From contig NZ_JAMYDV010000004.1 in assembly GCF_024128855.1 (NCBI RefSeq), forward strand, positions 62,001 through 126,000: 64,000 bases of DNA, written 5' to 3'. Shown here piece after piece: positions 18,798 to 27,811 of this stretch; position 1 is the stretch's first letter; the number at the start of each line of letters is the position of its first letter. Source of the DNA: Rhodovulum tesquicola (GTDB lineage Bacteria; Pseudomonadota; Alphaproteobacteria; Rhodobacterales; Rhodobacteraceae). Made by a program: the position numbers and the translations under genes. A model generated the notes under the pieces. That model was not told the origin of the DNA, made no database searches, and saw only the letters and a program-made list of their open reading frames with translations.

Positions 18798-19408
18798 TCG
18801 GGCTGGACAAGGACGGCGCGCGCTGGGTTGTGACACTGAACCGGCCCGACAAGGCCAATTCGCTGACCCGCGCGATGCTGGGCGATCTGGACGACATCCT
18901 GGCCGAGGCGGCGCGCGAACGCATCGCGGCGCTGGTCATCACCGGCACGGGCAAGGTGTTCAGCGCGGGCGCCGATCTGGACGAGGCGCGCGCGGGACTG
19001 GCCACCGATCCGGTCTGGGAAAGCGTCTCGGGCCGGATCGCGGCGCTGGACGCGCTGACGGTGGCGGCGCTGAACGGCACGCTGGCGGGCGGTGCCTTCG
19101 GCATGGCGCTGGCCTGCGATCTGCGGCTGGCCGTGCCCGAGGCGAAATTCTTCTATCCGGTGATGAAACTGGGCTTCCTGCCGCAACCGTCCGATCCCGG
19201 GCGGCTGGCGGCGCTGGTCGGCCCGGCGCGGGCCAAGCTGATCCTGATGGGCGGCGCAAGGGTCGGCGCGGACGAAGCGCTGTCCTTCGGGCTGGTGGAC
19301 CGTCTGGTGCCGCAGGATGGGCTGATGGCAGCGGCGGACGATCTCTTGGCCGCTCCGCTCGCCGCGTCGCCTGAACACCGGGCGGCCATCAAGGCGCTTC
19401 TCGAATAG
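18794..19408 (+). CDS. Short crotonase-fold protein lacking catalytic glutamates
   Basis: The 204-residue protein is shorter than the usual 260 but keeps the crotonase core: LNRPDKANSLT, FSAGADLDEARAG (oxyanion loop) and LNGTLAGGAFGMALACDLRLA. Aligned by eye to rat enoyl-CoA hydratase, the two catalytic glutamates (E144, E164) are replaced by Val (in FFYPVMKLG) and Leu (in GPARAKLILMGG). It is therefore unlikely to be a standard hydratase; it could be an isomerase, thioesterase or another crotonase-fold enzyme. The GTG start at 18794 overlaps the SDR stop by 4 bases. Confidence 0.82.
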   Translation: MIGLDKDGARWVVTLNRPDKANSLTRAMLGDLDDILAEAARERIAALVITGTGKVFSAGADLDEARAGLATDPVWESVSGRIAALDALTVAALNGTLAGGAFGMALACDLRLAVPEAKFFYPVMKLGFLPQPSDPGRLAALVGPARAKLILMGGARVGADEALSFGLVDRLVPQDGLMAAADDLLAAPLAASPEHRAAIKALLE

Positions 19409-19464
19409 GGGACGCCCTGAAGCAGGGCGCCCGCCTGTGTTATCCGGTCAGGCTGATGACGCCA

Positions 19465-20094
19465 TCATGCAGCCTTGCGGCGGCGGCGCAGCGCGGCCAT
19501 GCCGCCCAGGCCCGTCAGCAGCAGCAGACCCGCCGCCGGCACCGGCACCGGAGCGACCGCATAGTCCCCAAGGTTGGAGAGGAGCTGGACCTGCGTGACG
19601 TTCCCTTCGAAGAACCACATTGTCATGGAGTATGTGCCGTCCGGCCCCGCCCAATTCGCGTTGGAGTTGCTGCCTGGCGCACGGATGCCGTTGTACTCGA
19701 GGAAGGTATTGCCGTCGATGATCAGGCGGAAGCCGTCATCAGAGGTCACGCTGATGTTGTCGCCAGTGTTCAGTGAAACAAACCCGGTGAAGCGGAACAC
19801 CGATTCCTGGATGTTTGCCGAGTTGGTCCCGACAATGGACCCTGCGTCGGCTGCAAGGAAATCCGACAGCGAACCGATTGCCCAATTGGCGCCGGCGTTG
19901 CCGTAGTTAAGTGCGGTGGACGTGAACGTGGCGGTCGGCGCACCCGCGGCCTGCGCGATCGCTTGGCTGAGGAAGTCCGGTCCGTCGATCGAGTTTGCGG
20001 GCGCGTCCCAGAACTCGCCGTTGAAGGTTGCCGCGGACGCTCCGCCAGCGGTCATGCAGCCGATGGTTGCGACTGCGATCAGATATTTACGCAT
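19465..20094 (-). CDS. VPLPA-CTERM surface-sorted protein
   Basis: The 209-residue protein has a signal peptide (MRKYLIAVATIGCMTAGGASA) and a C-terminal sorting tail: APVPVPAAGLLLLTGLGGMA followed by the basic cluster ALRRRRKAA. This is the VPLPA-CTERM signal used by an exosortase in Rhodobacteraceae, so it is probably cut and attached at the cell surface or released into the matrix. The middle (FRFTGFVSLNTGDNISVTSD, then GFRLIIDGNTF) resembles a PA14-like beta-sandwich, which often binds sugars. Its base composition looks less GC-rich than its neighbours. No exosortase gene is in the window. Confidence 0.85.
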   Translation of the reverse strand: MRKYLIAVATIGCMTAGGASAATFNGEFWDAPANSIDGPDFLSQAIAQAAGAPTATFTSTALNYGNAGANWAIGSLSDFLAADAGSIVGTNSANIQESVFRFTGFVSLNTGDNISVTSDDGFRLIIDGNTFLEYNGIRAPGSNSNANWAGPDGTYSMTMWFFEGNVTQVQLLSNLGDYAVAPVPVPAAGLLLLTGLGGMAALRRRRKAA

Positions 20095-20147
20095 GTCAGA
20101 TATTCCCCCTTTAAATCAACTCATGAAGCGACCGAGCGCACACCCGG

Positions 20148-20209
20148 CCTTCGCGTGCCTGTGCACAGAGCGAAGGTTAACAAAAAAACGACACTCTCTC
20201 CACGTTTTT
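20148..20209 (-). promoter_or_regulatory. Leader region with two inverted repeats between ilvE and the VPLPA-CTERM gene
   Basis: Two inverted repeats lie here. AAAAACG (20184-20190) and CGTTTTT (20203-20209) form a hairpin which, read on the minus strand, ends in seven T residues and could be the ilvE terminator. CCTTCGC (20148-20154) and GCGAAGG (20170-20176) form a second dyad, with GTGCAC in its loop, in the region upstream of the VPLPA-CTERM gene. Roles are inferred. Confidence 0.35.
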
Positions 20210-20296
20210 CCGCGTCGGCCTGTGCTGCCGGGGGCGTGCCATCGCGTCCCTGGCCGTGCAAGGACGTGGCGATGGGGCTGATCTGCCGGTCCCGCA

Positions 20297-21163
20297 CTAC
20301 GCACGCACGAGTTTCTCGTAGGCGTCGACCATCTCGCGGGCCAGCGCGCCGACCTCGAAACTGTAATCGCCGATCTGGCCCACCGGCGTCACCTCGGCCG
20401 CGGTGCCGGTCAGCCAGCATTGCTGGAAGCCTTCAAGCTCCTCGGGCATGATATGGCGCTCATGGACCTTGATCTGGCGGTCATGCAGCATCCCGATCAC
20501 GGTCTGCCGCGTGATGCCGTTCAGGAAGCAGTCTGGTTTCGGCGTGTGCACCTCGCCATCCCTGACGAAGAAGATATTGGCCCCGGTCGCCTCGGCGACA
20601 TAGCCGCGATAGTCGAACATCATCGCATCCGAACAGCCCTTTGCCTCGGCCGCGTGCTTGGACATGGTGCAGATCATGTAAAGACCGGCGGCCTTGGCCT
20701 GGCTGGGCGCGGTCTCGGGGCTGGGGCGCTTCCATTTCGAGATGTCGAGCTTGGCGCCCTTCATCTTGGCATCGCCGTAATAGGCGCCCCATTCCCAGGC
20801 CGCGACCGCCATGCGCACCGGGTTGCGGCGCGAGGCGACGCCCATATCCTCGCCCGCGCCGCGCCAGGCAAGCGCGCGCACATAGGCATCCGTCATGCCG
20901 TTGGCCTGCATCACCTGCGCCTTGGCCGCCTCGATCTCGTCGACGCTGTAGGGGATCTCGAAGTCGATCAGGCTGGCCGAGGTCCTCAGCCGCTCGGAAT
21001 GCTCGCGCGACTTGAAGATCCGGCCGCCATAGGCGCGCTCGCCCTCGAAGACCGAAGAGGCATAATGCAGCGCATGGGTCAGCAGATGCACATTGGCCTC
21101 GCGCCAGGGCACCAGTTTGCCATCCATCCAGATAAAGCCGTCGCGGTCGTCATAGCCAGTCAT
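20297..21163 (-). CDS. ilvE: Branched-chain amino acid aminotransferase
   Basis: IlvE moves the amino group between glutamate and the keto acids of leucine, isoleucine and valine, using pyridoxal phosphate. The 288-residue protein shows the fold-type IV pattern: HALHYASSVFEGERAYGGRI near the N-terminus, YVRALAWRG, the Lys-bearing segment ISKWKRPSPETAPSQAKAAG, EATGANIFFVRDGEVHTP and LNGITRQTVIGM. The ATG at 21163 follows GGGGAAG. It is divergent from petP, and the shared upstream region carries operator-like dyads. A D-amino acid or aminodeoxychorismate activity is less likely given the KRPSPE block. Confidence 0.92.
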   Translation of the reverse strand: MTGYDDRDGFIWMDGKLVPWREANVHLLTHALHYASSVFEGERAYGGRIFKSREHSERLRTSASLIDFEIPYSVDEIEAAKAQVMQANGMTDAYVRALAWRGAGEDMGVASRRNPVRMAVAAWEWGAYYGDAKMKGAKLDISKWKRPSPETAPSQAKAAGLYMICTMSKHAAEAKGCSDAMMFDYRGYVAEATGANIFFVRDGEVHTPKPDCFLNGITRQTVIGMLHDRQIKVHERHIMPEELEGFQQCWLTGTAAEVTPVGQIGDYSFEVGALAREMVDAYEKLVRA

Positions 21164-21203
21164 TGCGCTTCCCCTTCGCTTGCCCATTCGGGGCGGTGTT
21201 TTT

Positions 21204-21240
21204 CCTAATGTTGCGCGAATTAGGTCCACTTCGGACATAA
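21204..21240. promoter_or_regulatory. Overlapping operator-like dyads between ilvE and petP
   Basis: Two overlapping dyads stand out. CCTAAT (21204-21209) pairs with ATTAGG (21219-21224) across nine bases. TTAGGTCC (21220-21227) pairs with GGACATAA (21233-21240) across five bases, with seven of eight positions matching. Sites of this size suit a dimeric MarR protein, and a MarR gene (petP) starts 110 bases away. Binding by PetP is inference. Confidence 0.45.
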
Positions 21241-21349
21241 TATTACGCCAAATCCACGGCTCGCTACCAGTTGAGTCTTGGAAAGTCAACAAGGCTGACA
21301 TAAGATCGCCCCGGATCGGTCAGCGGTGATATCGGACAGGGGTGTGGGT

Positions 21350-21865
21350 ATGTCACAGGGCGCATCCGCGGTTGCACAGAAGAGCGGCGAGAGCCTGCTG
21401 TTCCTGACCGACGACCAGATCCGAAAGGGGATCGAGGCGATGTTCTTCGCCTATCGCGGCTTCACCGCCGACCCCGACCGCATCCTTGACGAACATGGCT
21501 ATGGCCGGGCGCATCACCGCGCGATCCATTTCATCCACCGTTCGCCGGGCACCACGGTCAACAACCTGCTGTCGATCCTTGGCGTCACCAAGCAGTCGCT
21601 GAACCGCGTGCTGCGCGCGCTGGTCGAGGACGGGTTGGTCGAGGCCCGCATCGGTCACCGCGACAAGCGCGAGCGGCATCTCTACCTGACCGAGGCGGGG
21701 GCCGCGCTGGAACAGAAGCTGTCGGACGCCCAGCGCGAACGCATGCGCGCGGCCTATCGCGCGGCGGGGCCGGTGGCGGTCGCGGGCTTCCGGCAGGTGC
21801 TCGAGGCGATGATGGACCCAGAGATGCGGCGCCATTTCGACGGGTTGTCGGACAGTTCGCGATGA
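21350..21865 (+). CDS. petP: MarR-family regulator, PetP-like
   Basis: The 171-residue protein has a MarR winged helix: AHHRAIHFIHRSPGTTVNNL, LSILGVTKQSLNRVLRALVE (recognition helix) and DGLVEARIGHRDKRERHLYL (wing). Its direct coupling to a response-regulator gene of the PetR type (ATGA overlap) fits the petP-petR pair described in Rhodobacter capsulatus, where both are needed for cytochrome bc1 formation. The ATG at 21350 was chosen over a GTG at 21326 because AGGGG (21338-21342) stands at proper distance. It is divergent from ilvE. The gene name is by analogy of order and family. Confidence 0.8.
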   Translation: MSQGASAVAQKSGESLLFLTDDQIRKGIEAMFFAYRGFTADPDRILDEHGYGRAHHRAIHFIHRSPGTTVNNLLSILGVTKQSLNRVLRALVEDGLVEARIGHRDKRERHLYLTEAGAALEQKLSDAQRERMRAAYRAAGPVAVAGFRQVLEAMMDPEMRRHFDGLSDSSR

Positions 21866-22566
21866 CGTCCATGCCGGGCATTCACCTTCTCGTGGTCGAT
21901 GACGATGCGCGGATCCGCGATCTGCTGCGCAAGTTCCTGCTGCGCAACGGCTTTCTGGTCAGCACGGCGCGCGATGCCGGGCATGCGCGGCGGCTGCTGG
22001 CGGGGCTCGACTTCGACCTGATCGTGCTGGACGTGATGATGCCGGGCGAGGACGGGGTTTCCTTCACCCGCTCGATCCGGTCCGACATCCCGACGCCGAT
22101 CCTGCTGTTGACGGCGCGGGGCGAAACCTCGGACCGGATCGCGGGACTTGAGGCAGGCGCCGACGATTACCTGCCCAAGCCCTTCGAGCCCAAGGAACTC
22201 CTGCTCAGGATCAATGCCATCCTGCGCCGTGTGCCGCAGATCAGCACCCCGGCCGATCTGCCCAAGGTCCTGCATCTGGGGCTGGTGCGCTATGACGTCG
22301 GCCGGGGCGAGCTGTGGGCGGGCGACGAACGGGTGCGCCTGACCGCGACCGAGGCGCAATTGATGCGCATCTTTTCCGCCCGCCCCGGCGAGGCCGTCAG
22401 CCGCACCCGGCTGGTCGAGGAGCTGGGCCGCGACGGCGACCAAGCCCAGGAACGCGCCGTCGATGTCCAGATCACCCGGCTGCGCCGCAAGATCGAGGCC
22501 GACCCGCGCCAGCCGCGCTATCTTCAGACGGTGCGGGGCGAAGGCTACATGCTGGCGCCCGATTGA
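21862..22566 (+). CDS. petR: OmpR-family response regulator, PetR-like
   Basis: The 234-residue protein has an N-terminal receiver domain with the acidic pair VVDDDARIR, the phospho-acceptor Asp in LIVLDVMMPGEDG, Thr in LLLTARGE and Lys in YLPKPFEPKE. A C-terminal OmpR-type winged helix follows (VRLTATEAQLMRIFSARPGE, then AVDVQITRLRRKIE, then VRGEGYML). It overlaps petP by 4 bases. There is no histidine kinase gene next to it, as in the R. capsulatus pet locus. There petPR lies directly upstream of petABC; here petABC is about 9 kb away on the other strand. Confidence 0.85.
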   Translation: MTSMPGIHLLVVDDDARIRDLLRKFLLRNGFLVSTARDAGHARRLLAGLDFDLIVLDVMMPGEDGVSFTRSIRSDIPTPILLLTARGETSDRIAGLEAGADDYLPKPFEPKELLLRINAILRRVPQISTPADLPKVLHLGLVRYDVGRGELWAGDERVRLTATEAQLMRIFSARPGEAVSRTRLVEELGRDGDQAQERAVDVQITRLRRKIEADPRQPRYLQTVRGEGYMLAPD

Positions 22567-22605
22567 GCCTTGCCGGGCCCCGCCCCGCCCCCTAGCCATT
22601 GCGAC

Positions 22606-23541
22606 ATGACAACCGCGCTGATCACCCATCCCGACGCCCTGACCCATGTCACGCCGCCCGGCCATCCCGAACGCGTGGCCCGGATCGAGGCCGTGAACGA
22701 GGCGCTGACCGCGCCCGAATTCACCTTCCTGATCCGCGAACCCGCGCCGCTGGCCGACGCATCGCAGGCGCTGCACGGCCATCCGCAGGGCTATATCGAC
22801 AAGTTCAGGGCCGCGGTGCCGGTCTCGGGCGAGGTGGCGATCGACCCCGACACATGGCTGTCGCCCGGGTCCTGGCAGGCAGCGCTGCGTGGCTTGGGCG
22901 GGTGCCTGCGGGCGGTGGACATGGTGCTGGGCGGCGAGGCCCGCAATGCCTTCGTCGCGATGCGCCCGCCCGGCCACCATGCCGAGGCGCGGCGCGCGAT
23001 GGGGTTCTGCCTGCTGTCCAATGCGGCGATCGCGGCGAAACACGCCCTCGACCATCACGGGCTGGCGCGGGTCGCGGTCATGGATTTCGACGTGCATCAC
23101 GGCAACGGCACGCAGGACATCCTGTGGGACGAGCCGCGCGCGCTGTTCGTCTCGACCCACCAGATGCCGCTTTACCCCGGCACCGGCGCCCCCGACGAAC
23201 GCGGCGCGCATGACAACATCCTGAACGTGCCCCTGCCGCCCCATTCCGACGGCGCGCAGTTCCGGGCCGAGGTGGAACGGCAGGTCCTGCCCCGGCTGGA
23301 CGGGTTTGCACCCGATCTGCTGATCGTCTCGGCGGGGTTCGACGCGCACAGGGCCGATCCGCTGGCCCAGCTTGACCTCGGGGCAGAGGATTTCGCCTGG
23401 GTCACCGAACGGCTCTGCGACATCGCCGACGCCCATTGCGGCGGCCGGGTGGTCTCGACACTGGAGGGCGGCTATGATCTGGATGCGCTGGCCGCGTCCG
23501 TCGCGGCGCATGTCAAGGTGCTGATGGAGCGGGGCGCATGA
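22606..23541 (+). CDS. Histone-deacetylase-family zinc hydrolase
   Basis: The family includes acetoin utilization proteins and acetylpolyamine amidohydrolases, zinc enzymes that remove acetyl groups. The 311-residue protein has all the main motifs: RPPGHHAE, VMDFDVHHGNGTQDI (Asp and His zinc and relay residues), SAGFDAHRADPL and STLEGGYD. The ATG at 22606 gives the family's typical start, ALITHPDALTHVTPPGHPER. It overlaps xseB by 4 bases (ATGA) and begins the run to ispA and dxs. The likely substrate is a small acetylated amine or a protein lysine; sequence alone does not decide. Confidence 0.9.
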   Translation: MTTALITHPDALTHVTPPGHPERVARIEAVNEALTAPEFTFLIREPAPLADASQALHGHPQGYIDKFRAAVPVSGEVAIDPDTWLSPGSWQAALRGLGGCLRAVDMVLGGEARNAFVAMRPPGHHAEARRAMGFCLLSNAAIAAKHALDHHGLARVAVMDFDVHHGNGTQDILWDEPRALFVSTHQMPLYPGTGAPDERGAHDNILNVPLPPHSDGAQFRAEVERQVLPRLDGFAPDLLIVSAGFDAHRADPLAQLDLGAEDFAWVTERLCDIADAHCGGRVVSTLEGGYDLDALAASVAAHVKVLMERGA

Positions 23542-23780
23542 CCGACAAGCCGGTGTCCGAGATGAGTTTCGAAGAGGCGATGGCCGCGCTGGAGGCGGCG
23601 GTCACGGCGCTGGAACGGGGCGATGTCCCGCTCGAAGAGTCGATCACGCTGTCGGAACAGGCCGCGACGCTGAAACGGCATTGCGAGAAGAAGCTGAAGG
23701 AAGCCGAGGAAAAGGTCGCCCAGATCACGCTGGACGGCAACGGCAATCCCACCGGCACCACCCCCGTCGAGGGGATGTGA
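23538..23780 (+). CDS. xseB: Exodeoxyribonuclease VII small subunit
   Basis: XseB binds the large subunit XseA to form the single-strand exonuclease VII. The 80-residue protein has the family's coiled-coil pattern: SFEEAMAALEAAVTALERGD followed by VPLEESITLSEQAATLKRHC and a Lys/Glu-rich helix. It is joined to both neighbours: 4 bases shared with the upstream hydrolase gene and one base shared with ispA (TGATG). xseA is not in the window. The order xseB-ispA-dxs is widespread in proteobacteria. Confidence 0.93.
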   Translation: MTDKPVSEMSFEEAMAALEAAVTALERGDVPLEESITLSEQAATLKRHCEKKLKEAEEKVAQITLDGNGNPTGTTPVEGM

Positions 23781-24649
23781 TGTTCCAGTCGCAACTGAAG
23801 GACGCCGCCGCCCTGATCGAGGCGCGGCTGATGCGGGCCTTGGCCGATGCCGCCGACCAGCCCGTGACCCATGCGATGCGCTATGCGGTGGCGGGCGGCA
23901 AGCGGCTGCGCGGCTTTCTGGTGATCGAGGGGGCGGCGCTTTACGGCGTGTCGGCCGGTCAGGCCGTGCATGCCGCCGCCGCCATCGAGGCGATCCATGC
24001 CTATTCGCTGGTCCATGACGACATGCCCTGCATGGATGACGACGACCTGCGCCGGGGCCTGGCCACGGTGCATATCAAATGGGACGAGGGCACCGCGCTG
24101 CTGGTGGGCGATGCGTTGCAGACGCTGGCCTTCGGCCTGCTGGCCGATCCCGCCTGCCATCCCGACCCGTCCGTGCGGATCGACCTCGTGGCATCGCTGG
24201 CGCGGGCCGCGGGCATCGACGGCATGGTGCTGGGCCAGGCCCAGGACATCGCGGCGGAAACCGCAGGCCGGGCGCTGAGCCTGGCCGAGATCACCGAATT
24301 GCAGGCCAACAAGACCGGCGCGCTGATCCGCTGGTCGGCCGAGGCGGGCGCGCGGCTGGGCGGCGCCGATATCGCGCCCTTGTCATCCTACGCGACCGCG
24401 CTGGGGCTGGCCTTCCAGATCGCCGACGACATCCTCGATGTCGAGGGTGACGTGGAAAGGACCGGCAAGCGCGTGCAGAAGGATGCCGATGCGGGCAAGG
24501 CGACCTTCGTCTCGCTGCTGGGGCTGGATGGCGCCCGGGCAAGGGCGCGCGATCTGGTGGACGAGGCCTGCGCCGCGCTGGACCCCTTCGGCCCAAGGGC
24601 CGATGCCTTGCGGGAAACCGCCCGCTTCGTTATTGCGCGCGACACCTGA
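23780..24649 (+). CDS. ispA: Polyprenyl synthase (farnesyl/geranylgeranyl diphosphate synthase)
   Basis: The enzyme condenses isopentenyl diphosphate with allylic diphosphates, feeding ubiquinone, carotenoid and undecaprenyl synthesis. The 289-residue protein has the first aspartate-rich motif [14 protein letters not shown] at about residues 80-93 and the second, [11 protein letters not shown], near 215. The block [17 protein letters not shown] is typical. The ATG at 23780 overlaps the xseB stop by one base. dxs follows after 26 bases. Product chain length (C15 or C20) cannot be settled by eye. Confidence 0.94.
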   Translation: MFQSQLKDAAALIEARLMRALADAADQPVTHAMRYAVAGGKRLRGFLVIEGAALYGVSAGQAVHAAAAIEAIHAYSLVHDDMPCMDDDDLRRGLATVHIKWDEGTALLVGDALQTLAFGLLADPACHPDPSVRIDLVASLARAAGIDGMVLGQAQDIAAETAGRALSLAEITELQANKTGALIRWSAEAGARLGGADIAPLSSYATALGLAFQIADDILDVEGDVERTGKRVQKDADAGKATFVSLLGLDGARARARDLVDEACAALDPFGPRADALRETARFVIARDT

Positions 24650-24675
24650 CCCACGCGCCCCAAAGGACCGATCGC

Positions 24676-26610
24676 TTGACCAACCGTCCCCATACGCCGC
24701 TGCTCGACCGCGTCACCAGCCCGACCGACCTCAAGGGCCTGTCCGATGCCGAGCTGATCCAGCTGGCTGACGAATTGCGGCAGGAAACCGTTTCCGCCGT
24801 GTCCGAGACCGGCGGGCATCTGGGCGCGGGGCTGGGCGTGGTCGAACTGACCGTGGCGCTGCATGCGGTCTTCGACACGCCGCGCGACCGGCTGATCTGG
24901 GATGTCAGCCATCAATGCTATCCGCACAAGATCCTGACCGGACGGCGCGACCGCATCCGCACCCTGCGCCAGAAGGACGGTCTGGCGGGCTTCTGCAAGA
25001 TGAAGGAAAGCGAATACGACGCCTTCGGCGCGGGCCATTCCTCGACCTCGATCTCGGCCGCGCTGGGCTATGCCGTCTCGCGCGACCTGGGCAGCGCGCC
25101 CGAGGCGGGCGTGGGCGACGCCATCGCCGTGATCGGCGACGGGGCGCTGTCGGCGGGCATGGCCTACGAGGCGCTGAACCATGCCGGTCACCTCAAGACG
25201 CGGCTCTTCGTGATCCTGAACGACAACGAGATGTCCATCGCCCCCCCGGTGGGCGCGATGTCGACCTATCTCAACCGGCTTTACGCGGGCGCACCCTTCC
25301 AGGAGTTCAAGTCGCTGGCCAAGGGCGCGGTCGGTTTCCTGCCGCAACCCTTCCAGGAAGGCGCGAAACGCGCCAAGGACCTGATCAAGCATGTCACCGT
25401 CGGCGGCACGCTGTTCGAGGAACTGGGATTCTCCTATGTCGGCCCGGTGGACGGGCACGATCTGGACCAGCTTCTGCCGATCCTGCGCACCGTCAAGGCC
25501 CGCGCCACCGGGCCGATGCTGATCCATGTCATCACGAAAAAGGGCAAGGGCTACGCCCCCGCGGAAAACGCGCCCGATTGCGGCCATGGCGTCTCGAAAT
25601 TCGACGTGGCGACCGGCGAACAGGTCAAGACTCCCGCCAACGCGCCCAGCTATACCAAGGTCTTCGCCAACGCCCTGATCGCCGAGGCGCGGACCGATCG
25701 CAAGGTGGTCGCCGTGACCGCCGCCATGCCGGACGGCACCGGGCTGAACCTTTTTGCCGAACGCTTTCCCGAACGCAGCTTCGACGTGGGCATCGCCGAA
25801 CAGCATGCCGTGACCTTCTGCGCCGGGCTGGCGGCGGGCGGGCAGAAACCCTTCTGCGCGATCTACTCGACCTTCCTGCAACGGGGCTATGACCAGATCG
25901 TGCATGACGTGGCGATCCAGCGCCTGCCCGTGCGCTTCGCCATCGACCGGGCGGGGCTGGTGGGCGCCGACGGGCCGACCCATGCGGGCGCCTATGACAC
26001 CGCGTTCCTGGCCAACCTTCCGGGTTTCGTGGTGATGGCCGCCGCCGACGAGGCCGAGCTTGTCCACATGGTCGCCACCGCCGTGGCCCATGACGAGGGC
26101 CCGATTTCCTTCCGCTTCCCCCGCGGCGAGGGCGTGGGCGTCGAGCTGCCCGAAAAGGGCACCCCGCTGGAGATCGGCAAGGGCCGCATCATCGCCGAGG
26201 GCGAGCGCGTGGCGCTGCTGAATTTCGGCGCCCGGCTGAAGGAGGTGCGCGAGGCGGCGCAGGCGCTCTCCGCCCATGGAATCCGCCCCACCATCGCGGA
26301 TGCCCGCTTTGCCAAGCCGCTGGACGAGGACATGACCCTGCGCCTCGCGCGCGAGCACGAGGCCGTCATCACCATCGAAGAGGGTGCAGTCGGCGGCTTC
26401 GGCAGCCATGTCGCGCAGCTTTACGCCGAACGGGGCGTGTTCGACCGCGGGCTGAAATTCCGCGCGATGATGCTGCCCGACATCTTCATCGACCAGGCCA
26501 ACCCCGCCGACATGTATGCGGTCGCCCGCCTGAACGCCCGCGACATCGAGACCAGGGTGATCGAGGTTCTGGGCGCCTCCGGGGCGGCGATGCGGCAGGC
26601 CGGGGCCTAA
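24676..26610 (+). CDS. dxs: 1-deoxy-D-xylulose-5-phosphate synthase
   Basis: DXS makes deoxyxylulose phosphate from pyruvate and glyceraldehyde phosphate, the entry step of the MEP isoprenoid pathway. The 644-residue protein has the thiamine-diphosphate motif [18 protein letters not shown] followed by the downstream Asn in LNDNEMS. The catalytic region [16 protein letters not shown] and the transketolase C-terminal domain ([18 protein letters not shown]) are present. The start is a TTG at 24676 preceded by AAAGGA; it yields the family's usual N-terminus TPLLDRV. Its stop overlaps that of convergent aroC by 4 bases. Confidence 0.96.
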   Translation: MTNRPHTPLLDRVTSPTDLKGLSDAELIQLADELRQETVSAVSETGGHLGAGLGVVELTVALHAVFDTPRDRLIWDVSHQCYPHKILTGRRDRIRTLRQKDGLAGFCKMKESEYDAFGAGHSSTSISAALGYAVSRDLGSAPEAGVGDAIAVIGDGALSAGMAYEALNHAGHLKTRLFVILNDNEMSIAPPVGAMSTYLNRLYAGAPFQEFKSLAKGAVGFLPQPFQEGAKRAKDLIKHVTVGGTLFEELGFSYVGPVDGHDLDQLLPILRTVKARATGPMLIHVITKKGKGYAPAENAPDCGHGVSKFDVATGEQVKTPANAPSYTKVFANALIAEARTDRKVVAVTAAMPDGTGLNLFAERFPERSFDVGIAEQHAVTFCAGLAAGGQKPFCAIYSTFLQRGYDQIVHDVAIQRLPVRFAIDRAGLVGADGPTHAGAYDTAFLANLPGFVVMAAADEAELVHMVATAVAHDEGPISFRFPRGEGVGVELPEKGTPLEIGKGRIIAEGERVALLNFGARLKEVREAAQALSAHGIRPTIADARFAKPLDEDMTLRLAREHEAVITIEEGAVGGFGSHVAQLYAERGVFDRGLKFRAMMLPDIFIDQANPADMYAVARLNARDIETRVIEVLGASGAAMRQAGA

Positions 26611-27710
26611 CCGATAAGGCCACGCACCCCGCCGGTCTGTCCCCGGTCCAGCAGCAGGTGGTCCAGGATCACGCAGGCCATCATCGCCTCGCCCACCGGC
26701 ACGGCGCGGATGCCGACACAAGGGTCATGGCGGCCCTTGGTGACGATCTGGGTTTCCTCGCCCGCCCGGGTGATCGTGCGCCGTGGCGTCAGGATCGACG
26801 AGGTCGGCTTGACAGCAAAGCGCACCACCACGTCCTGCCCGGTCGAGATGCCCCCCAGGATCCCGCCTGCATGGTTCGACGCATAGACCGGCTGGCCATC
26901 CGCGCCCGGCGCGATCTCGTCGGCATTCTCGACGCCGGTCAGCGCGGCGGCCGCCATGCCCGCACCGATCTCGACGCCCTTGACGGCATTGATGCTCATC
27001 ATCGCGGCGGCCAGATCGCTGTCGAGCTTGCCATAGACCGGCGCGCCCAGACCGGCGGGAACGCCCTGCGCCACCACCTCGACCACCGCACCGACCGAAT
27101 TGCCCGACTTGCGCATCTCGTCCAGATAGGTGGCCCAGTCCTCGGCCGTCCGGGCATCGGGGCACCAGAACGGATTCGCCTCGATCTCGGCCCAGTCGAA
27201 TCGTTCGCGGTCGATCAGATGCGGCCCCATCTGCACCATGTAGCCGGTGATCCGGATCCCGGGCGCCAGCACCCCCAGCACCGCGCGCGCCACGCCGCCC
27301 GCGGCCACCCGCGCCGCGGTTTCGCGCGCCGAGGACCGTCCCCCGCCACGCGGATCGCGGATGCCGTATTTCTGCCAATAGGTGATGTCCGCGTGTCCCG
27401 GCCGGAACGCCTGGGCGATATCGCCGTAATCCTTCGACCGCTGGTCGGTGTTGCGGATCATCAGCTGGATCGGCGTGCCGGTGGTCCGCCCCTCGAACAT
27501 GCCCGACAGGATTTCCACCGCATCGGGTTCCTGGCGCTGGGTCGTGAACCGGTTCTGCCCCGGCCTGCGCCGGTCCAGCCAGTGCTGTAGCATCCCCTCG
27601 TCCAGCGCCACGCCCGGCGGGCAGCCATCGACGGTCGCCCCCAGCGCGGGCCCGTGGCTTTCGCCCCAGGTGGTGACGCGGAACAGGTGGCCGAAACTGT
27701 TCAGGCTCAT
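26607..27710 (-). CDS. aroC: Chorismate synthase
   Basis: AroC makes chorismate, the branch point of aromatic amino acid synthesis, using reduced FMN. The 367-residue protein has the signatures [18 protein letters not shown] at the N-terminus, [16 protein letters not shown] (with the conserved RSSARETA) and the late block [16 protein letters not shown]. The ATG at 27710 follows AAGGAG. It is transcribed towards dxs; the two stop codons interlock in the four bases 26607-26610. The upstream side faces the thiamine riboswitch, which is on the other strand. Confidence 0.96.
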   Translation of the reverse strand: MSLNSFGHLFRVTTWGESHGPALGATVDGCPPGVALDEGMLQHWLDRRRPGQNRFTTQRQEPDAVEILSGMFEGRTTGTPIQLMIRNTDQRSKDYGDIAQAFRPGHADITYWQKYGIRDPRGGGRSSARETAARVAAGGVARAVLGVLAPGIRITGYMVQMGPHLIDRERFDWAEIEANPFWCPDARTAEDWATYLDEMRKSGNSVGAVVEVVAQGVPAGLGAPVYGKLDSDLAAAMMSINAVKGVEIGAGMAAAALTGVENADEIAPGADGQPVYASNHAGGILGGISTGQDVVVRFAVKPTSSILTPRRTITRAGEETQIVTKGRHDPCVGIRAVPVGEAMMACVILDHLLLDRGQTGGVRGLIG

Positions 27711-27811
27711 GCGGGCTCTCCTTCTGGCGCGTCCGGCATAGCGGGCGGGCGCCGCCCCCTCAAGAGCTTTGCCTTGCGGGAATGGCCGCGGGGCGTTAGC
27801 GTCGGGTTTAC

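Noticed and set aside
19413-19429. CGCCCTG/CAGGGCG hairpin after the crotonase-fold gene as a terminator
   Set aside because: The stem is perfect but only 7 bp and no T-run follows on either strand, so I did not list it.
24388-26721. A 777-residue open frame antisense to ispA and dxs
   Set aside because: It mirrors the GC-rich coding strand, is rich in Arg, Gly and His without domain pattern, and dxs on the other strand has all its motifs.
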